64,000 nucleotides of DNA from Actinophytocola sp. (GCF_009379765.1 NZ_WHTD01000025.1:1-64000), one strand, 5' to 3'; shown: positions 47,699-58,180, counted from the stretch's first letter. The notes: a model not told the origin generated them from the sequence alone. Made by a program: numbers and translations.

Positions 47699-48898
47699 GT
47701 GCTGTTCGATCCTCAGGATGCGGCGTTCCTCGCCGATCCGTACCCGGTGTTCGACTCGTTGCGGGCCGATGGTGAGGTGCACCGGCACGACGGGCTCGGT
47801 CTCGCGGTCGCGGTGTCGCACGCGGCGTGCTCGGCGGTGCTGCGGGACCGGTCGGCCGGTCGACTGTGGACCGACCGCACGCCGGTGGAGTCGTTCGCGG
47901 CGTTCAACCTGCTGCACCGGAACTCGCTGCTGGAGAGCGAGCCCCCGCGGCACACCAGGCTGCGGCGGCTGATCTCCACCGCGTTCGCGCGTGGGCACAC
48001 GACCCGGTTGTCGCCGTGGGTGGAGTCGGTCGCCTCGTCGCTGGTGTCCTCGCTGGCGGCGGCGATCGCCGCCGACGGGTCCGCGGACCTCCTGTCGCAC
48101 GTGGCCGCGCCGCTGCCGGTGGAGGTGATCGCGGAGCTGCTCGGCGTGCCCGCGGCGGACCGGCACCGGCTGCAGCCGTGGTCGAACGCGATCGTGAAGA
48201 TGTACGAGTACGACCTGGCGCCCGCACCGACCGAGGCGGCGGAGTCCGCCGCGGCGTCGTTCGTCGACTATCTGCGCTCGCTGGCCGCCGCACGGGCTAC
48301 CGCGCCGGGTGACGACCTGGTCAGCGACCTGGTGTCGGTGCGCGACGGCTCGGACCGGCTCACCGACGACGAGCTGGTCGGGACCGCGGTGCTGCTGCTG
48401 ATGGCCGGCCACGAGGCGACGGTGAACGTGATCGGCAACGGGGTGCTCGCCCTGCTGCGGCACCGGTCCGAGTGGGACCGGCTGGTGGCCTCGCCCGACC
48501 TGCTCCCGACGGCGGTGGAGGAGCTGATCCGGTTCGACGCGCCACTGCAGCTGTTCGAACGGACCGCCACGGCGCCGACCACGATCGCGGGGTACTCGCT
48601 GGAGCCGGGCGACCGGATCGCCGCGCTGCTCGGCGCCGCCGCTCGGGACCCGCTGGTGTTCGACCGGCCCGACGTGCTGGATGTCGGCCGCTCCCCCAAC
48701 CCGCACCTGGGGTTCGGCGCGGGGATCCACTACTGCGTGGGGGCGCCGCTGGCTCGGGTGGAGGTCGCGGCCGCGTTGTCGGCGCTGGTCCGGCTGCTTC
48801 CGGGGCTGCGGCTGGCCGAGGAGCCCGTACGGCGCGGGGAGTTCGTGATCCGCGGGCTGCGCACGCTGCTTGTGACTGGTCCGCCTCCCCGGGATTAA
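47699..48898 (+). CDS. Cytochrome P450
   Basis: LLMAGHEATVNVIGNG (I helix), EELIRFDAP (ExxR region), FGAGIHYCVGAPLARVE (heme loop). Confidence 0.92.
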   Translation: MLFDPQDAAFLADPYPVFDSLRADGEVHRHDGLGLAVAVSHAACSAVLRDRSAGRLWTDRTPVESFAAFNLLHRNSLLESEPPRHTRLRRLISTAFARGHTTRLSPWVESVASSLVSSLAAAIAADGSADLLSHVAAPLPVEVIAELLGVPAADRHRLQPWSNAIVKMYEYDLAPAPTEAAESAAASFVDYLRSLAAARATAPGDDLVSDLVSVRDGSDRLTDDELVGTAVLLLMAGHEATVNVIGNGVLALLRHRSEWDRLVASPDLLPTAVEELIRFDAPLQLFERTATAPTTIAGYSLEPGDRIAALLGAAARDPLVFDRPDVLDVGRSPNPHLGFGAGIHYCVGAPLARVEVAAALSALVRLLPGLRLAEEPVRRGEFVIRGLRTLLVTGPPPRD

Positions 48899-48979
48899 AA
48901 GTGTTGGTTGCGTTCCGGCGGAGAGTGCGGATCGTTGGTGGTTGGTGGCTGGGTTTCGTCACGGTCCCCTGAGGTTGCG
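48879..48979 (+). repeat. Dispersed 101-bp repeat, copy 2
   Basis: Ungapped 88/101 identity with the minus strand of 14551-14651. Confidence 0.85.
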
Positions 48980-49016
48980 TTTGGTCGGCGCGAGGCTTGT
49001 TTCCAAACGCCAGCCA

Positions 49017-49901
49017 CTAGCGCCTGGAGGTGGCCGGGCGTACCGGGCGGAGCCGGGGCGGCGGGGCGTTGTCGACCCGGATGACCCGCATGTAGCGGAC
49101 CTTCCGCGGGTCCAGCGGCGCCAGCAGGGTCGATATGCGGCGAACCATGAGCGCGGTGAGGACGGCGACGGTGGCGGCGGCCAGGTCGGTGAGAGCGCTG
49201 AGGATGACGCCGTCGGCCTGTGCCTGGACGCCGCCGCGCAGCCGCCACACGACGGTGGCGGCGAAGAGCAGACCGCCGACGACCCACGCGGCCCACCAGA
49301 TCGTGACCGCGCGGCCGGGCGTGGGGCGCTGGTCGGCGGGGCGGCGCAGGACGTGGTGCTCGAGCTCGGCGAGGACGACGCCGGCCATGGCCAGGTTGAT
49401 GCCCGGGATGAGCAGGTAGACGTAGACCTGCCAGTCACGGCGGGGAAGGTCCTGCTCGGCGGACTCGGCGGCGACGTGCCGGGCGAGGTGCAGCCACCAG
49501 AGCGTGACGGTGCCGGCCAGCACGGCGAACGCGAGCGCCAGGACGGAGCCGATGGTGACGACGGCGTCGGAGGAGGCGACGAGGCGGTCGGAGAGGGCGC
49601 CGCCGCGACTTTGGAGTAGCAGGACGTAGCGCCAGATCTCACCGGCGGCGGCCATGAGCGTGAGGCCGGCGAGGGTCCACATCATGGCGGCGGAGTGCCC
49701 ACCGACCGCGCGGACCCGTTCGACCGTGACGGGTTCGAACTCGCCGGTGCGCGTGCCGGGGACGGTGGTGGGCCAGCGCCAGGCCAGCGCCGGGAAGCCC
49801 CAGCGCGGGGTGTCGCGGTAGGCGGGCGGGCCGAGGTAGGGCAGCCGGCGTCGCGGCTGCCTTCTGACGCTCCCCGGGCTCGAGGCCACCCACCTGGTCA
49901 T
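49017..49901 (-). CDS. DUF4328-like membrane protein
   Basis: Multi-TM ORF with WWLHLARHVAAESAEQDLPRRDWQVYVYLLIPGINLAMAGVVLAELEHHVL. Confidence 0.75.
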   Translation of the reverse strand: MTRWVASSPGSVRRQPRRRLPYLGPPAYRDTPRWGFPALAWRWPTTVPGTRTGEFEPVTVERVRAVGGHSAAMMWTLAGLTLMAAAGEIWRYVLLLQSRGGALSDRLVASSDAVVTIGSVLALAFAVLAGTVTLWWLHLARHVAAESAEQDLPRRDWQVYVYLLIPGINLAMAGVVLAELEHHVLRRPADQRPTPGRAVTIWWAAWVVGGLLFAATVVWRLRGGVQAQADGVILSALTDLAAATVAVLTALMVRRISTLLAPLDPRKVRYMRVIRVDNAPPPRLRPVRPATSRR

Positions 49902-50236
49902 ATGACTTGCGGCTCCCCCTGGTCGCACGCGAGGTCGCGGCCGGCGGCGTGCCAGGACTGCATGCCGCCGTCGACGTTGCGTGCGTCCCAGCCGTTGGCG
50001 TTGAGGTAGGCGGTTACCCGCCCGGACCGCCCACCGGTGCGGCAGATGACCAGGACCTCGTGGTCGGCCGGCAGCTCTCCCAGCCGGCCGGCGAGCTCGC
50101 TCATGGGGATGTGCCGGGCCCGCGGTGCGTGGCCGGCGTCCCACTCGTCCTGCTCCCGCACGTCGAGGAGGGTGACGTCCTGCGGCAGCTCGGCGGGCAG
50201 CTCGGGCACGGTAACGGTGGGCACCTGGGATGGCAT
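49898..50236 (-). CDS. Rhodanese-like domain protein
   Basis: VTLLDVREQDEWDAGHAPRARHIPMSEL, EVLVICRTGGRSGRVTAYL. Confidence 0.9.
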   Translation of the reverse strand: MPSQVPTVTVPELPAELPQDVTLLDVREQDEWDAGHAPRARHIPMSELAGRLGELPADHEVLVICRTGGRSGRVTAYLNANGWDARNVDGGMQSWHAAGRDLACDQGEPQVI

Positions 50237-50294
50237 CACACCGACGATGCTGCCACGCACCCCCGTCAGACGCCCGTGAGCCCGCTCCCTCCCG

Positions 50295-51170
50295 TCACTC
50301 GTCCAACGCGGCCAGCGACCTCGCGACCTCGGCGAGCTGTGCGGCGTCGAGCGGCAGGCGGCCCCGGCCGTCCTCGACCACATAGCCGCCCAGCTCACCG
50401 GCCGGCTTCTTGTCCGACTCGCCGTACGCGGCGGTGGTGACGACGTAGAGCCGGCCGTTGGGCCGGTAGACCCGCAGGTGCTGCATCGGCAGCTCGGGGC
50501 TGTCCTCGTTGGCCTGGTAGAGCTGCAGCACGGCGCCGTTGTCGAGCAACCTGCGGCTCGGCGGCGCGCAGTTGCCGTAGGCGGTGACGTCGAGGTCCGC
50601 CGCCTGCTCCGGTTCGCCGCCGAACCGGCCGACCTCGAGCTGGACGCTGCCCGGACCGCCGTCCATGGGCACGTTCACCTCGACGAAGCCGTTCGGCGCG
50701 TTGGTCTTCTGGGAGTGTGCCTCCCAGGAGTCGTACACGACCTGCGACGGGGCGCCGGTCTGCCTGGCGATCGCGCTGTAGAAGGTCTCCTCGACGTCGG
50801 CTTGCGGCGGCAGGTCGAGCTGGGGTTCGGGGTGGTCGCTCGGGGAGCTCGCGCAGTACCTCCCGTCGCCGTCGAGGTTCCGCGCGGGGACGTCCACCCA
50901 GGTCCAGCCGGGCAGCAGGGGCGTGGTCGAGGAGGTGGGCGGCGGGGTGGCGGCGACCCCCGCACCGTCGGCCGGTGGGCGGATCAGCATCGCGCCGACG
51001 CCGATCGCGGCGACCACCGCGCCCACCCCGGCGACGGCGGCGGCGCGCTGCACGAACGCGCGGCGCCGGCCCTGGCGGATCACCTGCTCGACGGTCGTGA
51101 CGGTCGGCGGCACGGGCTCGTCGATGAGCACGTGTAGCGCGTCGCGCGTCCGGGTGTCGTCGTCGAACAT
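50295..51170 (-). CDS. Membrane-anchored protein downstream of sigma-factor remnant
   Basis: MFDDDTRTRDALHVLIDEPVPPTVTTVEQVIRQGRRRAFVQRAAAVAGVGAVVAAIGVGAML, one TM, extracytoplasmic domain; ATGA overlap with upstream ORF. Confidence 0.7.
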   Translation of the reverse strand: MFDDDTRTRDALHVLIDEPVPPTVTTVEQVIRQGRRRAFVQRAAAVAGVGAVVAAIGVGAMLIRPPADGAGVAATPPPTSSTTPLLPGWTWVDVPARNLDGDGRYCASSPSDHPEPQLDLPPQADVEETFYSAIARQTGAPSQVVYDSWEAHSQKTNAPNGFVEVNVPMDGGPGSVQLEVGRFGGEPEQAADLDVTAYGNCAPPSRRLLDNGAVLQLYQANEDSPELPMQHLRVYRPNGRLYVVTTAAYGESDKKPAGELGGYVVEDGRGRLPLDAAQLAEVARSLAALDE

Positions 51171-51563
51171 CAGGCGTTCCTCCGGCTCGGCACGTCGTTG
51201 GGGCGGTCGTCGCGGTGGTAGGCCGCGCGAAGGGTGGCGAGGCCGCGCGCGGTCTGGCTCTTGACCGTGCCCGCGGAGCAGCCCAGGGTCTCGGCGACCT
51301 GCTCGACCGAGAGGTCCGCGACGAACCGCAGCACCAGCACGGCCCGCTGGCCGGGCGGCACGCAGGTACGCGTCGACGGTGTCGATGCGGACCTTCGCCC
51401 AGCGGGCATAGATGCGGACGAAGGACTGCTGGGCGATCTCCTCCGCGTCCGACCACGAACCGCACATGGCGTAGGCGATCCGCCGCGCACCGTCGAAGCG
51501 CGCCGAAAAGAATTCGGCAAACTCCTGGTCGCGCCCTCGCACCCCGGACCACCTCCACCCCAT
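51170..51563 (-). pseudogene. SigE-family ECF sigma factor with internal deletion and frameshift
   Basis: Region 2 ([55 protein letters not shown]) in one frame; region 4 ([45 protein letters not shown]) in another, linker missing. Confidence 0.75.
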
Positions 51564-51605
51564 CTACGCCGAAGTCTTCCGTGCGGTTGCACTCTGCGAG
51601 AAGGT

Positions 51606-53870
51606 GTGCGCGTGACTCTCACCCTGGGGCCCGGTGTCGATCAGCAGGTGCCGATGGACAAGGCGCTCGGCTCACCCGGATTCGTGGTCGTGGTCCACGA
51701 CACGGCCGCCGACGCCGAGCTCGCCGTCCGCGAGTCGCTGGGCCGAACGCGCCCGGACTGCGCGCTGTTCACCGGCGAGACCGACATCTCGACCGACGAC
51801 CTCGCCGGCCATGACCACGACGCGGTGTTCCTGCTGGATCCTGAGGAGACCCAGGAGCTGCTGACCCGCGCGAAACGGATGAGCCCACTGGACCAGCTGT
51901 TCCAGCGACTCCCGAACACGGTGGTCAGCTACGGCGACGCCGGCACCGTTCGGGAGCTCCTCGTCGACCTGGTGAACCTGCCGTACCACGTGATCCGCCT
52001 CGACGCGCAGCGGCACGTGCCCGGCTACCACGCGGACACCGACGCCGGGGCCGACCGGCTCGGGATATCCGCCGACGTCGACATGCTGGCCGACCTGGTC
52101 GCGTCTCGGCTGATCAAGCCGCCGCTCTCGATCGGGCTGTTCGGCGACTGGGGCTCCGGCAAGAGCTTCTTCATGCGGCGGATGCGGGAGCGGATCCGGG
52201 TGCTCGCCGACCTGGCCGCCGCCGAGGAGACCACCGTCCGGCAGCGCGGGCCTGGGGTCTCCTCCTACTGCTCCTCGGTCCGGCAGATCACCTTCAACGC
52301 CTGGCACTACGTCGAGGCCAACCTGTGGGCGAGCCTCGCTTCGCACATCTTCGACAACCTCGCGACCGGCGACTCCGAGGACGACCTGCGAAGACGCGCC
52401 GACCGGCTGGGCGAGCTACGCAGGACCGAGCAGTCGCTGCTCACCCGGCTGAGCGCGGTGCGGCTGGAGCGGATGATGGTCGCCGCGCGGCATCAGCGGC
52501 AGCCGGTCGCGGTCGACCTGACCGGTGACGACTACGCCTGGGTCGCCAAGGAGCTCGGCGTTCCCGACGCGACGATCGGCGACGTGCGGCGGTTCGCCGA
52601 GGAGGTCAGCGGGGTCAAGGCGGAGGCCAAGCGGGCCGGCACGCTGTTCAAGAGCAGCCCGTTCGCGTGGGTGACGCTCGGCGCCGGGCTGATCCTGGCC
52701 GGCGTGCTGGCGTTCGTGGCGCAGAGCCCGGCCTGGCCGGTGGTCACCGCGGTGGTGGCCGCGGTGGTGGCCGCGACGCCGGTGGTCACCAAGGTGCGGG
52801 AGGCCGCGAAGCGCATCAACCGGGCGGCGGAGACCGACCAGGCGGCCACCGGGAAGCGGCTCGCCGAGCTGGACGCGGAGACCGCGCGGCTGGAGCGGGC
52901 GGTCGCCGAGCTGGCGCCGGGGCAGGACGTGACGGCGTTCGCGCGGTCCCGGGGCGCCGACTACCGCCAACACCTCGGCGTGGTCTCGTCGCTGCGGCGG
53001 GACCTCGAGACGTTCGCGGCGATCCTCGACAAGGAGCGGGAGTCCGACGGCGGGCTCGAGCGGATCGTGCTCTACATCGACGATCTGGACCGGTGCCCGC
53101 CGGACGTCGTGGTGAAGGTGCTCGAGGCGATCCACCTGCTGGTGGCGCTTCCCGTGTTCGTCGTGGTGGTCGGCGTGGACGATCGCTGGCTCCTGCAGGC
53201 GGTCCGGCAGCACTATGCCGCGATGTTGCCGGACGACGTCATGACGCCCGCGGACTACGTCGAGAAGGTCTTCCAGATCCCGTTCCAGCTGTCCGCCATG
53301 GACGGCGACGGGTTCGGGGACCTGGTGCACGCGCTCGCCGGCTCCGGGGCGGCCGGCCCGGGATCTCCGCGGGTGCTCCGCCCGCCGGTGGACCCGACGG
53401 CGGACACGACGGAGCTCGGCCCGGTGATGGTGACGCCCATGGTGCGACCCCGGCAGCTCGACATCTCGGCCGGCGAGCTGGAGTTCCTCACCCGGCTCGC
53501 GCCGCTGGTGCCCTCGCCGCGCGCGGCGAAGCGGCTGGTCAACCTCTACCGGCTGCTGCGGTCCCGCCTCGCCGGCCACGAGCTCGAGGACTTCGTCGAG
53601 GGCGCCGGGGCGCGGGCGGTGTTGACCTTGCTGGCCGTGCACGCCGGCGACTCGGAGGCCGCGGTCGGGTTGTTCGCGAGGATCGGCGCCGCGGGCACGG
53701 GCGTGGCGTCCTGGCGTGGGCTGCTCGACCGCTACGCGAAGGACGACGACGTCGAGACGTTGTGCGCGACGCTGCGCACGATCGACGGGATGCCCGACTC
53801 GCTCGGCGTGTACCGGGAGTGGCTGCCCCTGGTGCGGCGGTTCTCGTTCGGCCACCGACCTGGCCATTGA
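51606..53870 (+). CDS. KAP-family P-loop NTPase with TM insertion
   Basis: Walker [18 protein letters not shown]; Walker [29 protein letters not shown] pair near [20 protein letters not shown]...[16 protein letters not shown]. Confidence 0.88.
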   Translation: MRVTLTLGPGVDQQVPMDKALGSPGFVVVVHDTAADAELAVRESLGRTRPDCALFTGETDISTDDLAGHDHDAVFLLDPEETQELLTRAKRMSPLDQLFQRLPNTVVSYGDAGTVRELLVDLVNLPYHVIRLDAQRHVPGYHADTDAGADRLGISADVDMLADLVASRLIKPPLSIGLFGDWGSGKSFFMRRMRERIRVLADLAAAEETTVRQRGPGVSSYCSSVRQITFNAWHYVEANLWASLASHIFDNLATGDSEDDLRRRADRLGELRRTEQSLLTRLSAVRLERMMVAARHQRQPVAVDLTGDDYAWVAKELGVPDATIGDVRRFAEEVSGVKAEAKRAGTLFKSSPFAWVTLGAGLILAGVLAFVAQSPAWPVVTAVVAAVVAATPVVTKVREAAKRINRAAETDQAATGKRLAELDAETARLERAVAELAPGQDVTAFARSRGADYRQHLGVVSSLRRDLETFAAILDKERESDGGLERIVLYIDDLDRCPPDVVVKVLEAIHLLVALPVFVVVVGVDDRWLLQAVRQHYAAMLPDDVMTPADYVEKVFQIPFQLSAMDGDGFGDLVHALAGSGAAGPGSPRVLRPPVDPTADTTELGPVMVTPMVRPRQLDISAGELEFLTRLAPLVPSPRAAKRLVNLYRLLRSRLAGHELEDFVEGAGARAVLTLLAVHAGDSEAAVGLFARIGAAGTGVASWRGLLDRYAKDDDVETLCATLRTIDGMPDSLGVYREWLPLVRRFSFGHRPGH

Positions 53871-53903
53871 CCTCGACATTGCTCGAGGTATGACGCTGAT
53901 GAG

Positions 53904-54299
53904 GTGAGCACGGAACAGGACGAGGCGGCGATCCGGCGGATCGTCGCCGATGTGCAGACCGCCTTCAACACCAACGACGCGGACCTGCTGACGAAGCACT
54001 TCGCCACGGACGCCACCGTAGTCACGGCCACGGGCACGCGGATCACCGGCCGGGACGCCCTCCTAAGGGCGAACCGCGAGGGTCTCGCCGGGATCCTGCG
54101 CGACCAGCACGCCCGCTACGACGTCACCGACATCAGGTTCCTGCGACCGGATGTCGCGCTCGCCTACAAGCGGGCCACCGCGATCACCGAGGACGAGCCG
54201 ATCGACCTCGATCACTCGATGGTCGCGCTGTACGTGCTGGTCAAGGATGACGGCCGGTGGCGGATCGCCGCCCGGCAGAACACGTTGGCCCCTCGGTAG
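53904..54299 (+). CDS. SgcJ/EcaC-like (SnoaL-type) protein
   Basis: EQDEAAIRRIVADVQTAFNTNDADLLTKHFATDATVVTATG. Confidence 0.8.
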   Translation: MSTEQDEAAIRRIVADVQTAFNTNDADLLTKHFATDATVVTATGTRITGRDALLRANREGLAGILRDQHARYDVTDIRFLRPDVALAYKRATAITEDEPIDLDHSMVALYVLVKDDGRWRIAARQNTLAPR

Positions 54300-54301
54300 C
54301 C

Positions 54302-54345
54302 GAGCGTGGCCCCCGATCCCCTGTTCGGGACCGGGGGCCACGCTC
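54302..54345 (+). terminator. Convergent terminator stem-loop
   Basis: GAGCGTGGCCCCCGATCCC / GGGACCGGGGGCCACGCTC, 19-bp arms with one mismatch. Confidence 0.75.
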
Positions 54346-54356
54346 AGACGGTGCCG

Positions 54357-55964
54357 CTAGTGGGTCACCGCCTTCTCGGCGTGCGCCCCGGTCAGCGAGC
54401 GCACCTCCATCTCCGCATACTTCGCGTCGTTGCGCTCCTTGGAGAAGATCGTCCCCAGGTAGCCGAGCAGGAACGACACGGGGATCGACACGATGCCCGG
54501 ATTGGACAGCGGGAACCAGTGGAAGTCCACCCCGCTGAACATGGGCTTCGCCCCGCCGGAGACCGCGGGTGAGAAGACGATCAGCACCACGCACACCGCG
54601 AGGCCGCCGTAGATGCTCCACAGCGCGCCGGAGGTGTTGAACCGCTTCCAGAACAGGGAGTACAGGATGGTCGGCAGGTTCGCCGACGCGGCCACCGCGA
54701 ACGCCAGCGCCACCAGGAACGCGATGTTCTGCCCGTTCGCGGCGATGCCGCCGACGATCGCGAGCGCGCCGATGACCAGCGCGGTGATCCTGGCGACCCG
54801 CACCTCCTGGGCCTTGTCGTCCACCGTGCCCTTCTTGATCACGTTGGCGTAGACGTCATGGGCGAACGACGCCGACGCCGTGATCGTCAGCCCGGCCACC
54901 ACCGCGAGAATCGTCGCGAACGCGACCGCGGAGATGAGGCCGAGCAGCACGGTCCCGCCCAGCGCGAAGGCGAGCAGCGGTGCCGCCGAGTTCTCCCCGC
55001 CGGGTGCACCCGCGATGACGTCGGGACCGACCAGCGCGCCGGCGCCGTAGCCGAGCACCAGGCTGAACAGGTAGAACAAGCCGATCAACCAGATCGCCCA
55101 CACCACCGAGCGGCGCGCCTCACGCGCGCTCGGCACGGTGTAGAAGCGCATCAGCACGTGCGGCAGGCCCGCCGTGCCCAGCACCAGCGCGAGCGACAGC
55201 GACACGAAGTCGATCTTCGACGTCCCGTCCGCGCCGTAGCGGCCGCCCGGGTCGAGTAGCTTCGAACCGGCCTCGCCGCCGCGCTCCACCGCACCGCCGA
55301 GCACGCTGGACAGGTTGAACCCGAACTTGCCCAGCACCCACACGGTCATCACACCGGCGCCGATGATCAGCAGGGTCGCCTTGATGATCTGCACCCAGGT
55401 GGTGCCCCGCATGCCGCCGATGATCACATAGATGATCATGATGGCGCCGACCACGCCGATCACCGCGGCCTGACCGCCCGCGTTGTCGATGCCGAGCAGC
55501 AGCGCGACCAGCCCGCCCGCGCCGGCCATCTGCGCCAGCAGGTAGAAGAACGACACGGCGAGCGTGGAGACCGCCGACGCGGCCCGCACCGGACGCTGCC
55601 GCATCCGGAAGGCGAGCACGTCGCCCATCGTGTACTTGCCGGTGTTCCGCAGCAGCTCGGCGACCAGGAGCAGCGCGATCAGCCAGGCGACGAGGAACCC
55701 GATCGAGTAGAGGAAGCCGTCGTAGCCGGCGACCGCGATGGCGCCCGCGATGCCGAGGAACGACGCCGCCGACAGGTAGTCACCGGAGATGGCGATGCCG
55801 TTCTGCGGGCCGGTGAACGCGTGGCCGGCCGCGTAGTAGTCGACCGCGGTCTTGGACGTGCGGCTGGCCCGGAACACGATGACCAGGGTGATCGCCACGA
55901 AGAGCGTGAAGATCCCGATGTTGAGGGCGGCGTTGCTGCCTTCGATGCCCTGCGCGAGGTTCAT
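54357..55964 (-). CDS. Cation/acetate symporter (SSS family)
   Basis: ISGDYLSAASFLGIAGAIAVAGYDGFLYSIGFLVAW; ActP-like; paired with DUF485. Confidence 0.9.
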   Translation of the reverse strand: MNLAQGIEGSNAALNIGIFTLFVAITLVIVFRASRTSKTAVDYYAAGHAFTGPQNGIAISGDYLSAASFLGIAGAIAVAGYDGFLYSIGFLVAWLIALLLVAELLRNTGKYTMGDVLAFRMRQRPVRAASAVSTLAVSFFYLLAQMAGAGGLVALLLGIDNAGGQAAVIGVVGAIMIIYVIIGGMRGTTWVQIIKATLLIIGAGVMTVWVLGKFGFNLSSVLGGAVERGGEAGSKLLDPGGRYGADGTSKIDFVSLSLALVLGTAGLPHVLMRFYTVPSAREARRSVVWAIWLIGLFYLFSLVLGYGAGALVGPDVIAGAPGGENSAAPLLAFALGGTVLLGLISAVAFATILAVVAGLTITASASFAHDVYANVIKKGTVDDKAQEVRVARITALVIGALAIVGGIAANGQNIAFLVALAFAVAASANLPTILYSLFWKRFNTSGALWSIYGGLAVCVVLIVFSPAVSGGAKPMFSGVDFHWFPLSNPGIVSIPVSFLLGYLGTIFSKERNDAKYAEMEVRSLTGAHAEKAVTH

Positions 55965-56305
55965 TCGGCATCTCCCTCGATGTCCGCACGGATCTTGTCG
56001 GCGACCGGGTCAAGGTGACGGGTGGCGTGCCGGGTGTACAGGTGGGTGATCACGAAGGTGGACACGAACTGCAGCAGGCCGAAGATGAGCCCGATGTTGA
56101 TGTTGCCGAACACCTTGGTCGACATGAAGCCGTGCGCGTAGGCGGACAGCAACACGTACAGCAGGTACCAGGCGAGAAACGCCACGGTCATCGGGAACAC
56201 GAAGCTGCGCAACCGGCGGCGCAGCTGGGTGAACTCGGCGCTCTCCTGAATGGTCGCCCAATCGGGATCCGACGTCCGTGGGGGATCCTGGTCGGTGCTA
56301 CTCAC
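55961..56305 (-). CDS. DUF485-domain membrane protein
   Basis: FTQLRRRLRSFVFPMTVAFLAWYLLYVLLSAYAHGFMSTKVFGNINIGLIFGLLQFVSTFVITHLYTRHA. Confidence 0.9.
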   Translation of the reverse strand: MSSTDQDPPRTSDPDWATIQESAEFTQLRRRLRSFVFPMTVAFLAWYLLYVLLSAYAHGFMSTKVFGNINIGLIFGLLQFVSTFVITHLYTRHATRHLDPVADKIRADIEGDAE

Positions 56306-56452
56306 AGTGCCTCCTGGGGGGCCCAAGAAGTGAAATTCGTTCTAACGACCCTAGGAAGCAGCCACTCTGCGCAAAATCATCAGCAGTCAGACCGCGCCGA
56401 GCCGCGACGAACGGTTGACCAACGGCACGCTTGACGGGCCGAGTGGCCTACG

Positions 56453-58180
56453 TCACGTTCTCGGTTCACTCGATCGAGTGGCCGCGCGGAGCGCGCGCAG
56501 GCGGTCGGCCGGTGTCGCGACGCTGTCCTCGTTCAGGTGCAGCCGCAGCATCGCGGTACGGCTCCAGGACGGCGGCCGGCCGCGCAGCGAGACGACGACC
56601 ATCGTGGCGAAGGCGAGCGGGACCGACCACGGCGCGGGCTGGGCGACGAGGATCGCGAGCCAGCCACTGACCGGCAGGCCGAGCAGGGTGCCGGCGAACG
56701 CACCGGACGCGGCGAACAGCCCCACGAGCACACCGCTCATCGCGCCGGCGACGGTAAGCCGCGACCACCAGATGCCGAGGACGAGCAGCGGGCAGAACGT
56801 GGACGCGGCAACCGTGAAGGCCCAGGTGACCAGAATCCCCGCGTCGAGCCGGATCGCTTGCAGGGCAAGGAGGACGACGACCGTGGCCACGGCGATCACG
56901 GTGAACCGCAGCCGGCTCAGGCCGCCGGGCAGCAGGTCGTAGGAGATCGCACCGGACACGACGAGGACGAGGCCGAGCGAGGTGGCGAGGAACGCGGCGA
57001 ACGCGCCACCGGTGAGCAGGGCGGTGAACAGGCTGCCCGGCCAGCCGTCGTCGACCTGGGCGGGCAGCGCGACGACGGCGATGTCGGTGGCGCCGGAGAG
57101 GTACAGCTGCGGGACGAGGACGCGGCCGAGGACGCCGTAGATGCCCGGGAAGAGGTAGAAGATGCTGAGCAGGGCGACGGTCAGCGCGGCGGTGCGGCGG
57201 GCGGCGCGGCCGTCGGGGCTGGTGTGGAAACGCATGATCACGTGCGGGAGGCCCATGGTGCCCAGGGCCAGCGCGACGACCAGCGCCCAGGTGCCGAGCA
57301 GCGGGCGGCCGGCGTCCTGGAGGTCGAGCAGCGGGCGTTCCCAGCCGGCGCCGCCGGGGCGGGCCTCGCCGGTCACCTGCGGGACCTGGGCGCCCTTCGG
57401 GAAGATGACGGTGCTGCCCTGCGGGACGTCCCAGCTGCCGTCCTTCACCTGCGCCGACTGTCCTATGTGGACTTCGGTGGGCTCGGTCATCGTCAGCGTG
57501 GTGCCGACCCGGAAGACCACCCGGGTGTCGTGTTCGAACTCGGTGAACTCGACCGGCCGGACGGCGTCGTGGCGCACGTCCGGGCCGACCTGGATGAGCA
57601 GCCAGATGGCCGGGACGATGAAGAGGAAGAGCTTGAGCACGAACTGGAAGGCCTGGACGTAGGTGGCGGCGCGCATCCCGCCGAGCGCGAGGGTGATCGC
57701 GACACCCGCGCCCGCGACCACGACGCCGACCCAGTACGGGCTGTTGCTCACCGCGGACAGGACGAGCCCGGCCGTGCGGAACTGCGGGACGAGGTAGAGC
57801 CCGCCGATGACGAGGATGACGACCGCGGTGACCCGCCGCAGTGCCGGCGAGGCGAGCCGGGCCTCGGCGAAGTCGGGGACGGTCAGCGCCCCCGAGCGAC
57901 GCATGGGCGCGGCGACGAGGACGAGCATGGCGATGTAGCCGGCAGTGAAGCCGACGGGGTACCAGAGCGAGCCGATGCCGTCCTTGACGACGAGCCCGGC
58001 CACGCCGAGGAAGGACGCCGCCGAGAGGTACTCCCCGGAGACGGCGGCGGAGTTGAGCAGCGGCGAGACCCGGCGGGACGCGACGAGGAAGTCCGACGTG
58101 GTGCGCATGGCCGCGACGCCGCGCAGCCCGATGAGGAGCGTGACGAGGACGACCGGCGCCACCGCGAAGGCGATGATCAC
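56453..58180 (-). CDS. Sodium/solute (acetate-type) symporter, paralog 2
   Basis: VSGEYLSAASFLGVAGLVVKDGIGSLWYPVGFTAGYIAML; SSS family. Confidence 0.88.
   Translation of the reverse strand: MIIAFAVAPVVLVTLLIGLRGVAAMRTTSDFLVASRRVSPLLNSAAVSGEYLSAASFLGVAGLVVKDGIGSLWYPVGFTAGYIAMLVLVAAPMRRSGALTVPDFAEARLASPALRRVTAVVILVIGGLYLVPQFRTAGLVLSAVSNSPYWVGVVVAGAGVAITLALGGMRAATYVQAFQFVLKLFLFIVPAIWLLIQVGPDVRHDAVRPVEFTEFEHDTRVVFRVGTTLTMTEPTEVHIGQSAQVKDGSWDVPQGSTVIFPKGAQVPQVTGEARPGGAGWERPLLDLQDAGRPLLGTWALVVALALGTMGLPHVIMRFHTSPDGRAARRTAALTVALLSIFYLFPGIYGVLGRVLVPQLYLSGATDIAVVALPAQVDDGWPGSLFTALLTGGAFAAFLATSLGLVLVVSGAISYDLLPGGLSRLRFTVIAVATVVVLLALQAIRLDAGILVTWAFTVAASTFCPLLVLGIWWSRLTVAGAMSGVLVGLFAASGAFAGTLLGLPVSGWLAILVAQPAPWSVPLAFATMVVVSLRGRPPSWSRTAMLRLHLNEDSVATPADRLRALRAATRSSEPRT

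Noticed and set aside
47699-48898. P450 as part of a secondary-metabolite gene cluster
   Set aside because: Neighbours are housekeeping (GDPD, DUF5926, rhodanese); no PKS/NRPS/terpene genes seen
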